Source of the DNA: Staphylococcus haemolyticus
GTDB lineage: Bacteria; Bacillota; Bacilli; Staphylococcales; Staphylococcaceae
Direction of reading: 5' to 3'
DNA length: 64,000 nucleotides
NCBI RefSeq assembly: GCF_006094395.1
Contig: NZ_CP035291.1
Coordinates: 434,001-498,000, forward strand
Under the pieces are notes generated by a model. That model ran no database searches. It was not told where the DNA came from and worked only from the letters and a program-made list of their open reading frames with translations. Positions 35,882 through 45,620 of this stretch are shown one piece after another. Both the position numbers and the translations under genes were made by a program. Position 1 is the stretch's first letter; every line of letters begins with the position of its first letter.

Positions 35882-37909
35882 ATGTTTAAAAAGCTATTTG
35901 GACAATTGCAACGAATTGGTAAAGCATTAATGTTACCTGTGGCAATCTTGCCTGCAGCTGGATTATTACTAGCAATTGGAACAGCTTTTCAAGGTGAAGC
36001 ATTACAGCAATATCTTCCATTTATTAAAAATGGAGTAATTCAAAATATTGCTAACATGATGACAGGTGCTGGTGGTATTATTTTTGATAACTTACCTATC
36101 ATTTTTGCACTCGGTGTAGCAATAGGACTAGCAGGTGGAGATGGTGTAGCAGCCATTGCAGCTTTTGTCGGATTTATTATTATGAATAAAACAATGGGAG
36201 CATTCTTAAATGTTACGCCAGCACAATTGGAAGACCCATCTAAAGGATTCGCAAATGTTTTAGGCATACCTACACTTCAAACTGGAGTGTTTGGTGGGAT
36301 TATTATAGGGGCTCTAGCAGCTTGGTGTTATAACAAGTTTTATAATATTTCCTTACCATCGTATTTAGGATTCTTTGCGGGTAAACGTTTTGTGCCGATT
36401 ATGATGGCAACGACATCGTTTATTTTAGCTTTCCCAATGGCTTGGATTTGGCCATTCATTCAAAATGGATTAAATGCATTTAGTACAGGTTTATTAGATT
36501 CTAATACTGGATTGGCAGTATTCTTATTTGGATTTATTAAACGATTACTTATTCCATTTGGTTTACATCATATTTTCCATGCGCCATTTTGGTTTGAATT
36601 TGGTTCTTGGAAAAATGCAGCTGGAGAAATTATTCGAGGAGATCAACGTATTTTTATTGAGCAAATACGTGAAGGTGTTCATTTAACTTCAGGTAAATTC
36701 ATGCAAGGTGAATTTCCTGTTATGATGTTTGGATTACCAGCAGCAGCATTAGCAATTTATCAAACAGCTAAACCTGAGAATAAAAAGGTAGTTGGAGGTT
36801 TGATGTTATCAGCAGCTTTAACATCATTCTTAACTGGTATTACTGAACCATTAGAATTTTCATTCTTATTCGTAGCACCATTATTATTCTTTATTCATGC
36901 AGTACTTGATGGATTATCATTTTTAACGCTTTATCTACTAAATTTACATCTAGGATATACATTCTCTGGAGGATTCATAGATTTTGTTTTATTAGGTATT
37001 CTTCCAAATAAAACACCATGGTGGTTAGTGATTCCGGTAGGATTAGTTTACGCTGTCATTTATTATGTAGTATTTAGATTCTTAATTGTTAAATTCAACT
37101 TCAAAACGCCAGGTCGTGAAGATAAACAAGCCTCTGTAGCTAATACATCTGCAAGTAAATTACCATTTGATGTGTTAGATGCAATGGGCGGTAAAGAAAA
37201 TATCAAGCATTTAGATGCTTGTATTACGCGTTTACGTGTTGAAGTCAATGATAAATCTAAAGTAGACGTTGAAGGACTAAAAGCGCTTGGTGCTTCAGGG
37301 GTGCTTGAAGTAGGAAATAATATGCAAGCGATTTTTGGACCTAAATCAGATCAAATTAAACATGATATGGCACGTATTATGAATGGAGACATCACAAAAC
37401 CTAGTGAAACCACTGTGACTGAAGATACATCAGATGAGCCAGTACAGTTGGAAGAGGTAAAAGAAACTGATATCTATGCACCAGGTACGGGTCATATTAT
37501 TCCATTATCTGAAGTGCCAGATAAAGTATTCTCAGAAAAAATGATGGGTGACGGTATTGGATTTGTTCCTGAAAAAGGCGGAATTGTAGCACCATTTGAT
37601 GGTACAGTTAAAACGATTTTCCCAACGAAACATGCCATCGGTTTAGAATCTGATACAGGAATTGAAGTATTAATTCATATTGGTATCGATACAGTGAAAT
37701 TGAATGGTGAAGGCTTCGAAAGTTTAGTCGATGTCAATGAACCTGTCACACAAGGTCAACCATTAATGAAAATTAATTTAGCATACTTAAAAGAACATGC
37801 GCCAAGTGTTGTCACACCAGTGATTATTACAAATCAAGGTGATAAAACATTAACATTCGATGATGTTGATTCAGTAGATCCTGGTAAACGCATTATGACA
37901 ATTAAATAA
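35882..37909 (+). CDS. ptsG: Glucose-specific PTS permease, EIICBA
   Basis: The 675-residue phosphotransferase permease takes up and phosphorylates glucose. Domain order is EIIC (residues 1 to about 400, with [33 protein letters not shown] and [11 protein letters not shown]), EIIB (phosphocysteine in [12 protein letters not shown], near residue 450) and EIIA (phosphohistidine in [17 protein letters not shown], near residue 600). Length is close to S. aureus PtsG. ATG 35882 follows AAAGGATTG. The leader carries a RAT/terminator switch. Confidence 0.94.
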   Translation: MFKKLFGQLQRIGKALMLPVAILPAAGLLLAIGTAFQGEALQQYLPFIKNGVIQNIANMMTGAGGIIFDNLPIIFALGVAIGLAGGDGVAAIAAFVGFIIMNKTMGAFLNVTPAQLEDPSKGFANVLGIPTLQTGVFGGIIIGALAAWCYNKFYNISLPSYLGFFAGKRFVPIMMATTSFILAFPMAWIWPFIQNGLNAFSTGLLDSNTGLAVFLFGFIKRLLIPFGLHHIFHAPFWFEFGSWKNAAGEIIRGDQRIFIEQIREGVHLTSGKFMQGEFPVMMFGLPAAALAIYQTAKPENKKVVGGLMLSAALTSFLTGITEPLEFSFLFVAPLLFFIHAVLDGLSFLTLYLLNLHLGYTFSGGFIDFVLLGILPNKTPWWLVIPVGLVYAVIYYVVFRFLIVKFNFKTPGREDKQASVANTSASKLPFDVLDAMGGKENIKHLDACITRLRVEVNDKSKVDVEGLKALGASGVLEVGNNMQAIFGPKSDQIKHDMARIMNGDITKPSETTVTEDTSDEPVQLEEVKETDIYAPGTGHIIPLSEVPDKVFSEKMMGDGIGFVPEKGGIVAPFDGTVKTIFPTKHAIGLESDTGIEVLIHIGIDTVKLNGEGFESLVDVNEPVTQGQPLMKINLAYLKEHAPSVVTPVIITNQGDKTLTFDDVDSVDPGKRIMTIK

Positions 37910-37911
37910 TA

Positions 37912-37952
37912 AAACAAGCCTGGGACAACATATGTGTCTCAGGCTTGTTTTA
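37912..37952. terminator. Terminator after ptsG, GGGACA repeat family
   Basis: ACAAGCCTGGGACA pairs with TGTCTCAGGCTTGT, followed by TTTATG. Downstream to about 38060, TTGGCAGTCGATGACT and GGGGCGACGAATTCAGAAAG look like degenerate further repeat units. Confidence 0.8.
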
Positions 37953-38083
37953 TGTGTTGGCAGTCGATGACTGAATTGAAAAGGTGTTGTCTCAAGGTTT
38001 TCAATTCTAATCCTCTTTGCCATGGCGGGGCGACGAATTCAGAAAGAATACTGTCCCCCTTATTTTTTATTTAATAAACAACA

Positions 38084-39136
38084 TTATTCAGTTATATCAT
38101 TCTCAATTAATAATTTGATAGCTTTGTGATCTGTTGCATTTCTGAATAAATCATAAGCATGTTCAATATCACTTAATTTGCTATAATGTGTAACCAATTG
38201 TTCAGGTTGAATAATTTTACTTTTCAAAGCTTCTAACAATTCTTCAGTCGTATTGGCTGAAACTAAACCTGTTGTCACATTGATATTCTTAATCCATAAT
38301 TTATCGATATCAAATTGTACTGGTAATCCGTGAACGCCAACATTAGCGATTGTGCCGTCAACACCAATTAACTTTTGACATAAATCAAAGGTTTTTGGAA
38401 TACCAACAGCTTCAATGGCTACGTCCACACCACGATGGTTCAATGATTTTACTTGAGCAACAGCATCTTCAACATTCGTTGAATTAATTGTATGTGTAGC
38501 ACCTAATTCCTTGGCAGTTGCTAAACGATTATCATCCAAATCGAGCATAATAATTTTAGAAGGTGAATAAAATTGTGCTGTTAATAATGCAGCTAATCCA
38601 ACTGGACCTGCACCCACTATCGAAACCGTACTACCTGGTTTAACTTTACCTTTTAAAACACCAATTTCATAACCCGTTGGTAAAATGTCGGAGAGCATAA
38701 CGAGTGCTTCGTCTGGTAAAGATTCTGGTGCATGGTATAAAGAGTTGTCTGCGAAAGGTACTTTAACATATTCTGCTTGTGTACCATCGATGAGGTGACC
38801 TAATATCCAACCGCCATCTTTTTCACAATGTGCATAAATACCTTTTTTACAGTAGTAACATTTACCACACGGCGAGATACAAGAAACAATGACTTTGTCT
38901 CCAACTTTAAAGTTGTTTACACTTGAACCAACTGATTCAACGATACCAATACCTTCATGACCAAGTGTTGTGTTTGATGGTACTTCCGGTGTATCGCCTT
39001 TGATAATATGTAGGTCTGTACCACAAATCGTTGTTTTGACCATTCTAATAATTGCATCTGTACTTTCCGTAATGACTGGCTTCTCTTTATCAATCAGTTT
39101 TGCAACGCCCGGCTTTTCATAAACATAAGCTTTCAT
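38084..39136 (-). CDS. Zinc-dependent alcohol dehydrogenase
   Basis: The 350-residue medium-chain dehydrogenase has the catalytic zinc ligand in TTICGTDLHIIKG, GHEGIGIV (His-Glu), the structural zinc cluster CGKCYYCKKGIYAHC, and the NAD motif VGAGPVGLAALL followed by MLDLDDNRL (Asp prefers NAD). It is the staphylococcal Adh type that reduces acetaldehyde or related aldehydes during fermentation; the exact substrate is not readable. ATG 39136 follows AGGAGGAT; a start 12 codons upstream would precede that site. A Rex operator lies 22 bp upstream. Confidence 0.9.
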   Translation of the reverse strand: MKAYVYEKPGVAKLIDKEKPVITESTDAIIRMVKTTICGTDLHIIKGDTPEVPSNTTLGHEGIGIVESVGSSVNNFKVGDKVIVSCISPCGKCYYCKKGIYAHCEKDGGWILGHLIDGTQAEYVKVPFADNSLYHAPESLPDEALVMLSDILPTGYEIGVLKGKVKPGSTVSIVGAGPVGLAALLTAQFYSPSKIIMLDLDDNRLATAKELGATHTINSTNVEDAVAQVKSLNHRGVDVAIEAVGIPKTFDLCQKLIGVDGTIANVGVHGLPVQFDIDKLWIKNINVTTGLVSANTTEELLEALKSKIIQPEQLVTHYSKLSDIEHAYDLFRNATDHKAIKLLIENDITE

Positions 39137-39156
39137 ATTAATCATCCTCCTAAAAT

Positions 39157-39174
39157 ATGTGAATATTTTCACAA
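39157..39174. promoter_or_regulatory. Rex operator upstream of the alcohol dehydrogenase
   Basis: TGTGAATATTTTCACAA matches the Rex box TTGTGAAWWWWTTCACAA at all but the first base. Rex represses fermentative genes when NAD+ is high. Confidence 0.85.
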
Positions 39175-39338
39175 TAATTATACCATGTAAGTTTGGTTAT
39201 GTATTTAATAAAAATAATATATAATAAAATAGACATATATAAAGTTAGCCCATTAAATGTGTTTAGTTAAAGTAAATGAAAAATGCATTTAAACGTCGTA
39301 AAATATAATTGAATGATGACTTAAAGGAGATTATATTT

Positions 39339-39743
39339 ATGGAACATGAAGGCTTGTTAGTCGCCGAAAGAGAAATCGAAGTTAACAATTACGATATTGA
39401 TGCAATGGGAATTGTAAGTAATATCGTCTATATACGTTGGTTTGAAGATTTACGTACAATATTTATTAATGAATATATGACATTTTCAGAAATGATGAAG
39501 GAACATATATCGCCAATATTAATGAAGACAGAAATAGAGTATAAAGTACCAATTACGATACATGATAAACCCGTTGGGCGTTGCTGGTTTGTTAAAGCTG
39601 GAAGAATGAAATGGGTATTTAAATTCGAAATTACGTCTGGAGACAAAGTGCATTGTATTGGACAGCAAACAGGTGGTTTCTTAGATTTAGAACGTCAAAG
39701 AATAACTAAGATGCCAGAGGTATTTCAAAACTTATTAAAATAA
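39339..39743 (+). CDS. Hotdog-fold acyl-CoA thioesterase
   Basis: The 134-residue 4HBT-type thioesterase carries REIEVNNYDIDAMGIVSNIVYIRWFEDLR, resembling the family pattern of Asp followed by NxVYxRWFE. ATG 39339 follows AAAGGAG; an ATG ten codons upstream lacks a good site. The acyl substrate is unknown. The thioredoxin-like gene follows 20 bp later on the same strand, so they probably form a transcription unit. Confidence 0.8.
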   Translation: MEHEGLLVAEREIEVNNYDIDAMGIVSNIVYIRWFEDLRTIFINEYMTFSEMMKEHISPILMKTEIEYKVPITIHDKPVGRCWFVKAGRMKWVFKFEITSGDKVHCIGQQTGGFLDLERQRITKMPEVFQNLLK

Positions 39744-39763
39744 GTGAAAGTATAGGTGAGGAT

Positions 39764-40096
39764 ATGGCAAAGCATTTGAGTAATATGGAAGCATTCCATC
39801 AAATTATTAATAATAATCAGTTAGTAGTAGTCCACGTAATGCGGGATCATTGTTCAGTGTGCCATGCAGTGTTGCCTCAAATTGAAGATATTGTGGCATC
39901 CTATCCTAATGTTAAACTCGCTGTTATAAATCAATCAGATGTCGAAGTCATTGCAGGTGAATTATCGATATTTACTGTACCCGTTGATTTAATCTTTATG
40001 AATGGTAAAGAAATGCATCGTCAAGCACGATTTATAGATATGCAACGCTTCGAACATCAATTGAAACTAATGTATGATAGTTGCTTTGAAACATAA
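39764..40096 (+). CDS. Thioredoxin-fold protein with CSVC motif
   Basis: The 110-residue thioredoxin-like protein has active-site DHCSVCHAVLPQIEDI (Cys-Ser-Val-Cys) and the cis-Pro loop SIFTVPVDLIF. The C-X-X-C dipeptide differs from classical thioredoxin (CGPC), so it is not the main thioredoxin; the partner is unknown. It lies 20 bp behind the thioesterase gene. Confidence 0.8.
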   Translation: MAKHLSNMEAFHQIINNNQLVVVHVMRDHCSVCHAVLPQIEDIVASYPNVKLAVINQSDVEVIAGELSIFTVPVDLIFMNGKEMHRQARFIDMQRFEHQLKLMYDSCFET

Positions 40097-40200
40097 AGTG
40101 AGAGTGGGGGCCCAGCAAAGAGAAATTCAAAAAGAAATTCTACAAACAAAGCAAGCTGGGGTTACGAATTAATTTCTGTCCCGCCCCTTGCTCACTTACT
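40097..40200. repeat. Compound intergenic repeat between convergent genes
   Basis: AGTGAG at the left pairs with CTCACT at the right. Inside are GGCCCAGCAAAGAGAAATTC, an AGAAATTC duplication, AAGCAAGCTGGGGTTA and AATTAATTTCTGTCCCGCCC. The block GCCC(C)AGCAAAGAGAAATTC recurs at 53866. It may act as a bidirectional terminator. Confidence 0.65.
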
Positions 40201-40207
40201 TTTGGTA

Positions 40208-41164
40208 TCAGCACATTTGATCAATGATAGCATCGGCTTGTCGCTGATAGTCTAAGATGATATCAGCAGAATGATGTAGCTGTGATAATTCTTCTTTTGA
40301 AAGAGCTAATTCAATAATTCGGTCGGCACCATTTCTGTTAATAACGGTAGGTACACCGATATATACATCACTCAACCCATATTCACCTTCAACGTAACTT
40401 GAAACATTCATAATGATATTTTTATTAAATAAGATGGCTTCTACGATTCTAACTAGACTTAGTGATATTCCGAAATTGGTTGTGCCTTTTCGAACATAAA
40501 TATCGTAACCAATTTGAGTTGTACGGTTGGAAATGGAAGTCTTAAATGCTTCTAAATTCGTATTAGAAGGTAATAAATCTAACACCGGTTCACCTGCAAT
40601 TTGTGCGTGTGACCATACTGCGACTTGTGAATCACCATGTTCACCAATAATAGGTGCATAGACTTGATTCGGTGCTACATCGAATTCTCGACTTAAAAAG
40701 AATTGGAAACGCGCAGTATCTAAAGAAGTGCCTGAACCAATGATTTTATTTTTAGGAAAATTCGACACTCGTTTAACGACATAACTCATAATGTCAACGG
40801 GATTGGAAGGTAACACAAAGTAGCCATCGAAACCACTATCGACAATGCGTTGAATCATTGGTACAAAAATGTCTACATTATCTTCTAGTAGCTTAAGACG
40901 TGTTTCACCTTTAGCAAGTTTAGCACTTGCACAAATCACTACAATATCAGCGTCTTTAAAGTCTTCATACTGTCCGACATGCACATTTACGAAGTTATCG
41001 CCAAATGGAGTCGCATGATTTAAATCCCACACATCTGCTTTAGCCTTATCCTCATCAATATCTATAATTGCCATCTCATCCACTAAACCTTTAGCTACGA
41101 TTGCATGTGCAAACGCAGATCCTACATAACCACTTCCAATAAGTACAATTTTATGACGTGCCAT
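40208..41164 (-). CDS. L-lactate dehydrogenase family protein
   Basis: The 318-residue NAD-dependent L-LDH has VLIGSGYVGSAFAHAI (Rossmann), the active-site loop with Arg in AKGETRLKLLEDN, Arg in GSGTSLDTARFQFFLS and catalytic His in IIGEHGDSQVAVWS. ATG 41164 is chosen because AAAAGGAGG lies 8-12 bp upstream; the frame stays open 40 codons further without a site. It differs markedly from the Ldh1 that I recall from S. aureus, so it is probably a second LDH. No Rex box is seen upstream, unlike ddh and the alcohol dehydrogenase here. Confidence 0.88.
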   Translation of the reverse strand: MARHKIVLIGSGYVGSAFAHAIVAKGLVDEMAIIDIDEDKAKADVWDLNHATPFGDNFVNVHVGQYEDFKDADIVVICASAKLAKGETRLKLLEDNVDIFVPMIQRIVDSGFDGYFVLPSNPVDIMSYVVKRVSNFPKNKIIGSGTSLDTARFQFFLSREFDVAPNQVYAPIIGEHGDSQVAVWSHAQIAGEPVLDLLPSNTNLEAFKTSISNRTTQIGYDIYVRKGTTNFGISLSLVRIVEAILFNKNIIMNVSSYVEGEYGLSDVYIGVPTVINRNGADRIIELALSKEELSQLHHSADIILDYQRQADAIIDQMC

Positions 41165-41327
41165 AAATCGTTGCCTCCTTTTATAATTTGAAAATTCAGA
41201 TAATTTATATAAGGATAGCATGTTTGCCTTAAAATGAAAATATTGTTTAACGATAACAGTGTTAATTACTAAATGAATTGTCATTTAAGGTTTATAATAT
41301 AGACATGTATAGGAGGTCGTTTAAGTT

Positions 41328-42299
41328 ATGAAAAAAAGTATGATAACCGTAGCAACATCTGCGATATTAGGAACATTAGCATTTATTAAAGTTAAAGAGA
41401 AACGCAGTTACAAAAGTTTTATAACTGAAAAATATATACGTATGTCTGGCATGAAAAAAACGTTTGAAAATGAAGCGGACGCGAAAAAAGCATTGGAAGA
41501 AACGAAAGAAATTACAGCTGGAAAGTATGGCGGCACTAGTTATGAATTTAAACATGACGTTCGAACAAAAAGTTGGAATGGGTGTGTCACATATATTGTG
41601 AATGACCAACGTAATCATCAACAAAAAGTTGTTTTATATATTCATGGTGGTGCATGGTTCCAAGATCCACTAGATAATCATTTTAATTTTATAGATGAAC
41701 TCGCAGGACAACTTGATGCGAAGGTCATTATGCCAATTTATCCTAAAGTACCTCATCGTGATTATCGTACGACATTCGAATTATTAAAACTTATTTATGA
41801 TAAACAAGCTGCCAAAGTTGAAAGTAGTGAACAGCTTATTGTGATGGGAGATTCTGCAGGGGGACAAATTGCATTGTCATTTGCCGAATATTTAAAAGCA
41901 GAAACTACACTTCCACAACCGGGACATATTGTAATGCTATCTCCAGTGTTAGATGGTACGTTAAGCAATCCAGATGCTAAAACGTATGAACGCATTGATC
42001 CAATGTTAGGTATAGAAGGTAGTAAATACTTTATAAAATTATGGGCTGGCCAACTACCTATTGAGGACTATAGAATATCGCCGATTAACGGTGACTTAGA
42101 AGGATTAGGTCGATTATCCATTTTTATTGGTACTAAGGAAACGTTATACCCTGACGCTTTAAAATTATCCCAAATGCTTAATGATAAAGGTATTGAACAT
42201 GATTTTATGCCAGGATATAATTTATTCCACATTTATCCTATCTTCCCATTACCAGAAAGACAGAAATTCTTTACACAACTAAAATCAATTATTCTATAA
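41328..42299 (+). CDS. Alpha/beta-hydrolase, probable membrane-anchored esterase
   Basis: The 323-residue protein starts with a hydrophobic anchor (MITVATSAILGTLAFIKV), then a hormone-sensitive-lipase-type hydrolase domain: oxyanion motif YIHGGAWFQD, nucleophile GDSAGGQIALS, and a His near the end (NLFHIYPIFPLPE). The acid is probably in the TLYPDA region. The substrate is unknown. ATG 41328 follows AGGAGG. A repeat hairpin lies downstream. Confidence 0.85.
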   Translation: MKKSMITVATSAILGTLAFIKVKEKRSYKSFITEKYIRMSGMKKTFENEADAKKALEETKEITAGKYGGTSYEFKHDVRTKSWNGCVTYIVNDQRNHQQKVVLYIHGGAWFQDPLDNHFNFIDELAGQLDAKVIMPIYPKVPHRDYRTTFELLKLIYDKQAAKVESSEQLIVMGDSAGGQIALSFAEYLKAETTLPQPGHIVMLSPVLDGTLSNPDAKTYERIDPMLGIEGSKYFIKLWAGQLPIEDYRISPINGDLEGLGRLSIFIGTKETLYPDALKLSQMLNDKGIEHDFMPGYNLFHIYPIFPLPERQKFFTQLKSIIL

Positions 42300-42303
42300 A
42301 AAT

Positions 42304-42401
42304 TAAGCGCCGAGGACGAGATAATTACCAGAGTGACACGATGAATTCATGAAGAATTCTGTGCCATTCAGGCTAGTTATCGTTCAATTCCTTGGCGCTA
42401 C
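42304..42401. repeat. Long imperfect hairpin repeat
   Basis: AGCGCCGAGGA at the left pairs with TCCTTGGCGCT at the right. Nested arms GATAAtTACC and GGctAgTTATC enclose a GAATTC-centred core. It is probably a terminator shared by the hydrolase gene and the EamA remnant. Confidence 0.65.
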
Positions 42402-42409
42402 TTTATTGA

Positions 42410-42697
42410 TTACATTTCTTCAGGTTGTTTCTTAAGTGACAACATTAAAATTAAAATAAGAATTAATACGATTCCAATTACTTGGACTGATTGGAAAGTA
42501 ACACCCAGCCATAATGCACTTGTAACAACTGCTATGACTGGTTCAATCGTACCTAATAACGTTGTCTCCTTAGGTGATAAGTATTTGAGACTATCTATAA
42601 ATAGATAAAATGCGAAAGCAGTCCCACCTAATCCCCATAAAGTAGCACCTATAATTGCAAATAATACTCCTTTTAATCTGTGTTGTGTGTGATTCAT
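42410..42697 (-). pseudogene. EamA (DMT) exporter remnant with in-frame internal deletion
   Basis: The 95-residue frame starts at ATG 42697 after TGGAGG. Residues 8-22 (KGVLFAIIGATLWGLGGT) are the typical N-terminal helix of EamA transporters. From AFAFYLFIDSLKYLSPKE and TLLGTIEPVIAVVTS onward it is the typical C-terminal tenth-helix region. EamA proteins have about 290 residues in two repeats, so roughly 195 residues are missing, with the junction near 42630. The frame survives, but with three to four helices it cannot be a normal transporter. Confidence 0.75.
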
Positions 42698-42811
42698 TGA
42701 ATGCACCTCCATCTGTATTTTGTTTTATTATAAATCTCATAATATAATGTATATAAATTTGGTAATACTCAAATAATGAGTAAAAGTATCAAGATATTGA
42801 GGTGATACGAT

Positions 42812-43696
42812 ATGGTTTCTGAAATTATTATTAATGAAGACTTAGAAGAAAAGATTAATTATCCTGATCGACGTTGGCCACATGTAATTCTACATACATC
42901 ATTGAGTGAGACATTACTCGGATATATACCTTTACATTAGCATTATGCCTTGCAATTTATGTATGTCACAAACGGTGTGATTAAGGTAAAGTTAGCAGAA
43001 AATACATTGGAGATACATGAAGGGGAAGGATTATTTATTAATTCAAACGTTGTACATGAAATTCGTGACGCGAATGAAGGCGCGCGTCTCTATTGCTGGA
43101 ACATTGGGTTGCCCAATGTCACGGAATATATCAATTTTACTTATGTTAGTCGAATTGTTGATCAAGCACAGTCCATTCCATTTATTAAATTAATACCAAA
43201 AGGTGAAGAAAATGTAAGTTTGTTACGGCGTATTGAGAGAGTAGGACATATTTACTTATCGCAAAGAGATTATTATCAACTGCAAATTCTTAGCGAATTT
43301 TATCAATGTCTAAATCATCTTTTAAATATTTTTGATTAATATGAACAAATCAATCAATATTTCTTTGATCCAAGAGTTAAACAATGTATTCAATACTTAC
43401 AAAGTCATTATCATAAAAAAGTAAAACTAAGTGAGTTAAGTCATATGGTTCATATGAGCGAAGCGGAGACGATTAAGTTGTTTAAACGATTTGCAGGGGA
43501 CACGCCATTCAATTTCTTACAAAATTATCGACTAGAGCAAAGTGCTAAGCAACTCATGTATCATCATAAAAATGTGACTGAAGTGGCAATGGATTGTGGA
43601 TTCTCAACTACAAGTTACTTTATACAAAATTTTAAGCAGAAATATTCACTTACTCCTAAGCAATTTCAAATAAAATATGCAAAGTATTTAAAATAA
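42812..43696 (+). pseudogene. AraC-family regulator with two in-frame stop codons
   Basis: From ATG 42812 (after GAGGTGATACG) one frame runs 295 codons to 43696, interrupted by TAG at 42938-42940 and TAA at 43337-43339. The first stop falls in PLH-stop-HYALQFMYVTNG, where a cupin-type AraC N-domain would have Gln, so CAG to TAG is likely. The second falls between LNIFD and YEQINQYFFDPRVKQ. The C-terminal domain is intact: VKLSELSHMVHMSEAE, then VTEVAMDCGFSTTSYFIQNFKQ and YSLTPKQFQ. It is divergent from the EamA remnant, as a regulator of that exporter would be. Confidence 0.85.
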
Positions 43697-43743
43697 AGTA
43701 GGTGCATAGTGTCATCAATCAGATGAACTTGCACCTACTTTTT
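43696..43743. terminator. Bidirectional terminator
   Basis: AAGTAGGTGCA (43696-43706) pairs with TGCACCTACTT (43730-43740), followed by TTTT. It separates the AraC remnant from the convergent membrane-protein gene. Confidence 0.8.
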
Positions 43744-44035
43744 CAGTATCTGTATTTGAAATTGTATCATTTGTATTTGAAATGGTTTCTTCTTTGGCAA
43801 CATCATCACTTGTTGCTGAAGCCTTATTTAACTTTGTATCATTTATGCCTTCGTTAGAATCTTTAGTAACACTATTAATGTGTTGATGGTCTGTGTCTAA
43901 AACTGAGCTACTCATATCATTGCCTTGTAAGCTACCCACAAGAATCAATACCAAATAGCTTGAACAAACTAATAATACCATTGCTAAATATATGCTAATT
44001 GCTATCTTAACAGGTTTAGTCAAAGGTTTACCCAT
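43715..44035 (-). CDS. Single-pass membrane protein with Ser/Thr/Asp-rich tail
   Basis: The 106-residue protein has a basic N terminus (MGKPLTKPVK), one membrane helix (IAISIYLAMVLLVCSSYLVLILVG) and a low-complexity hydrophilic tail rich in Ser, Thr, Asn and Asp (SNTNDTISNTDTEKVG). ATG 44035 follows AGGAGG. The tail is probably extracellular by the positive-inside rule. I do not recognise a family. It is divergent from the cap operon, 427 bp away. Confidence 0.55.
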   Translation of the reverse strand: MGKPLTKPVKIAISIYLAMVLLVCSSYLVLILVGSLQGNDMSSSVLDTDHQHINSVTKDSNEGINDTKLNKASATSDDVAKEETISNTNDTISNTDTEKVGASSSD

Positions 44036-44461
44036 CAGTATCCTCCTAAAGTTGTATCTTTAATACCTTTAAATTAACATCAGAATTTTAATCTAATGTA
44101 AATGCGACGTAAATATTTGATGATTTCTCAAATAACTAGAACTAAATTTAAATTTTAGAAAAATATTTTTAAATTTATTCCTTATTTGTAAAAGTAAAAT
44201 ATTGAATATTTCTAAAAAAATTAATCCTTGTTAATATAATTTTACATTAGATTTACAATGTTAAAACTGACTAAATACGCACATGATAGCATACCCTTAT
44301 TAGAAGTAATAATTTATTTATTATGTTCATATGAAGTAAGAGCGTTTAGATTTATTAGTCACTTCTATAGAAAATGTTTAAAGACATTTTTGATATACAT
44401 AGCAATGAAATACGTATTTAGACAACTTAATATTAAAACAATTAAAGAGAGGTACTACACT
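44036..44461 (+). promoter_or_regulatory. Leader region of the cap operon
   Basis: These 426 AT-rich bases hold no gene I can support. The capB frame is open back to 44258 but this stretch lacks a ribosome-binding site and capB homology. TTGTTAATATAATTTTACAT near 44230 could hold a -10. A long untranslated leader for capB is possible. Confidence 0.4.
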
Positions 44462-45619
44462 GTGATTCTCATTATAATTTGTATCGCATTGATTTTATGG
44501 CTTGGTATTAAAGAGAAGAATCGCCATACTAATCGACTCAATAAGATTCCAATTAGAATCAACATTAATGGTATTCGTGGTAAATCAACGATTACGAGAA
44601 TGATTTATAGCGTTTTAAGAGAAGACCATTACCATGTTATTGGTAAAACCACAGGAACAGATGCTCGAATGTTGTATTGGTTTACTGACAAGGAATACCC
44701 CGTTATTAGAAAACCACAAGGCGCGAATATTGGTGAACAACGTGACATTGTGCGCAAAGTTGTTAAACAAAAAGCTGACTCTTTAGTTAATGAATGTATG
44801 GCAGTTAATCCAGACTATCAAATTACTTTTCAAAAAGATTTAGTTAAAGCCAATATAGGCGTTATCGTCAATGTCATGGAAGACCATATGGACGTGCTTG
44901 GACCTACACTTCAAGATGTTGCTCAAGCGTTTACTGCAACAATTCCTTACAAAGGGACTTTAGTTGTTATGAAAGACGACTATACGAAATTCTTCGCAAA
45001 AGAAGCTAAGAAACGTAAAACAAAGTTAATTGTCGTAGATAAAGATGAAGTTCCAGAATCATATTTAAGAAAGTTTCCATATCTTGTCTTCCCAGATAAT
45101 GTTGCTATTGCATTAGGCGTTGCAGAAGCTGTTGGCGTTGATAAGGAAACTGCATTGAGAGGTATGGTAAATGCACCACCTGATCCTGGTGCGGTTGAAA
45201 TCAAATATTTTAATGCAAATCGCACACGAAATGTATTTGTTAATGCATTTGCTGCTAATGAACCTCAATCGACAAAAGCTATTTTAAATAAAGTTGAATC
45301 TTATAACTATCCATATACGAAAAAAGTAGTGATTTTAAATTGTCGTTCAGATAGGGTAGATAGAACGCGTCAATTTGTTGAAAACTTTATTGATGATGTA
45401 GACTTTGACACACTCATTTGTACAGGTAAAAGTACACAAATGGTGACAGACTTAATGCAACACTTACCTGATAAAAAATATCTTAATTTTGAAAACCGTG
45501 AGTTCCCAGAAATTGAGAAAGCCATTTTGCAAGAATCACAAAACGCACTCATATTCTGTGTAGGAAATATTCATGGTCCAGGTGGTAGAATAGCAGAATT
45601 TATAGAAGGGATAGAATAA
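44462..45619 (+). CDS. capB: Poly-gamma-glutamate synthase subunit CapB
   Basis: The 385-residue membrane-anchored amide ligase of the Mur-ligase-like type polymerises glutamate through gamma bonds using ATP. The N-terminal helix is VILIIICIALILWLGI. The ATP motif NGIRGKSTITRMI is followed by GKTTGTDARMLYW, VNVMEDHMDVLGPT and the C-terminal GNIHGPGGRIAEFIEG. GTG 44462 is chosen because AGAGAGG precedes it and the N terminus then matches CapB/PgsB of S. epidermidis and Bacillus. It is the first gene of capBCAED. Confidence 0.93.
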   Translation: MILIIICIALILWLGIKEKNRHTNRLNKIPIRININGIRGKSTITRMIYSVLREDHYHVIGKTTGTDARMLYWFTDKEYPVIRKPQGANIGEQRDIVRKVVKQKADSLVNECMAVNPDYQITFQKDLVKANIGVIVNVMEDHMDVLGPTLQDVAQAFTATIPYKGTLVVMKDDYTKFFAKEAKKRKTKLIVVDKDEVPESYLRKFPYLVFPDNVAIALGVAEAVGVDKETALRGMVNAPPDPGAVEIKYFNANRTRNVFVNAFAANEPQSTKAILNKVESYNYPYTKKVVILNCRSDRVDRTRQFVENFIDDVDFDTLICTGKSTQMVTDLMQHLPDKKYLNFENREFPEIEKAILQESQNALIFCVGNIHGPGGRIAEFIEGIE

Positions 45620-45620
45620 A

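Noticed and set aside
44258..44461. N-terminal extension of capB from ATG 44258
   Set aside because: No ribosome-binding site, no similarity to CapB, and a well-placed AGAGAGG before GTG 44462.
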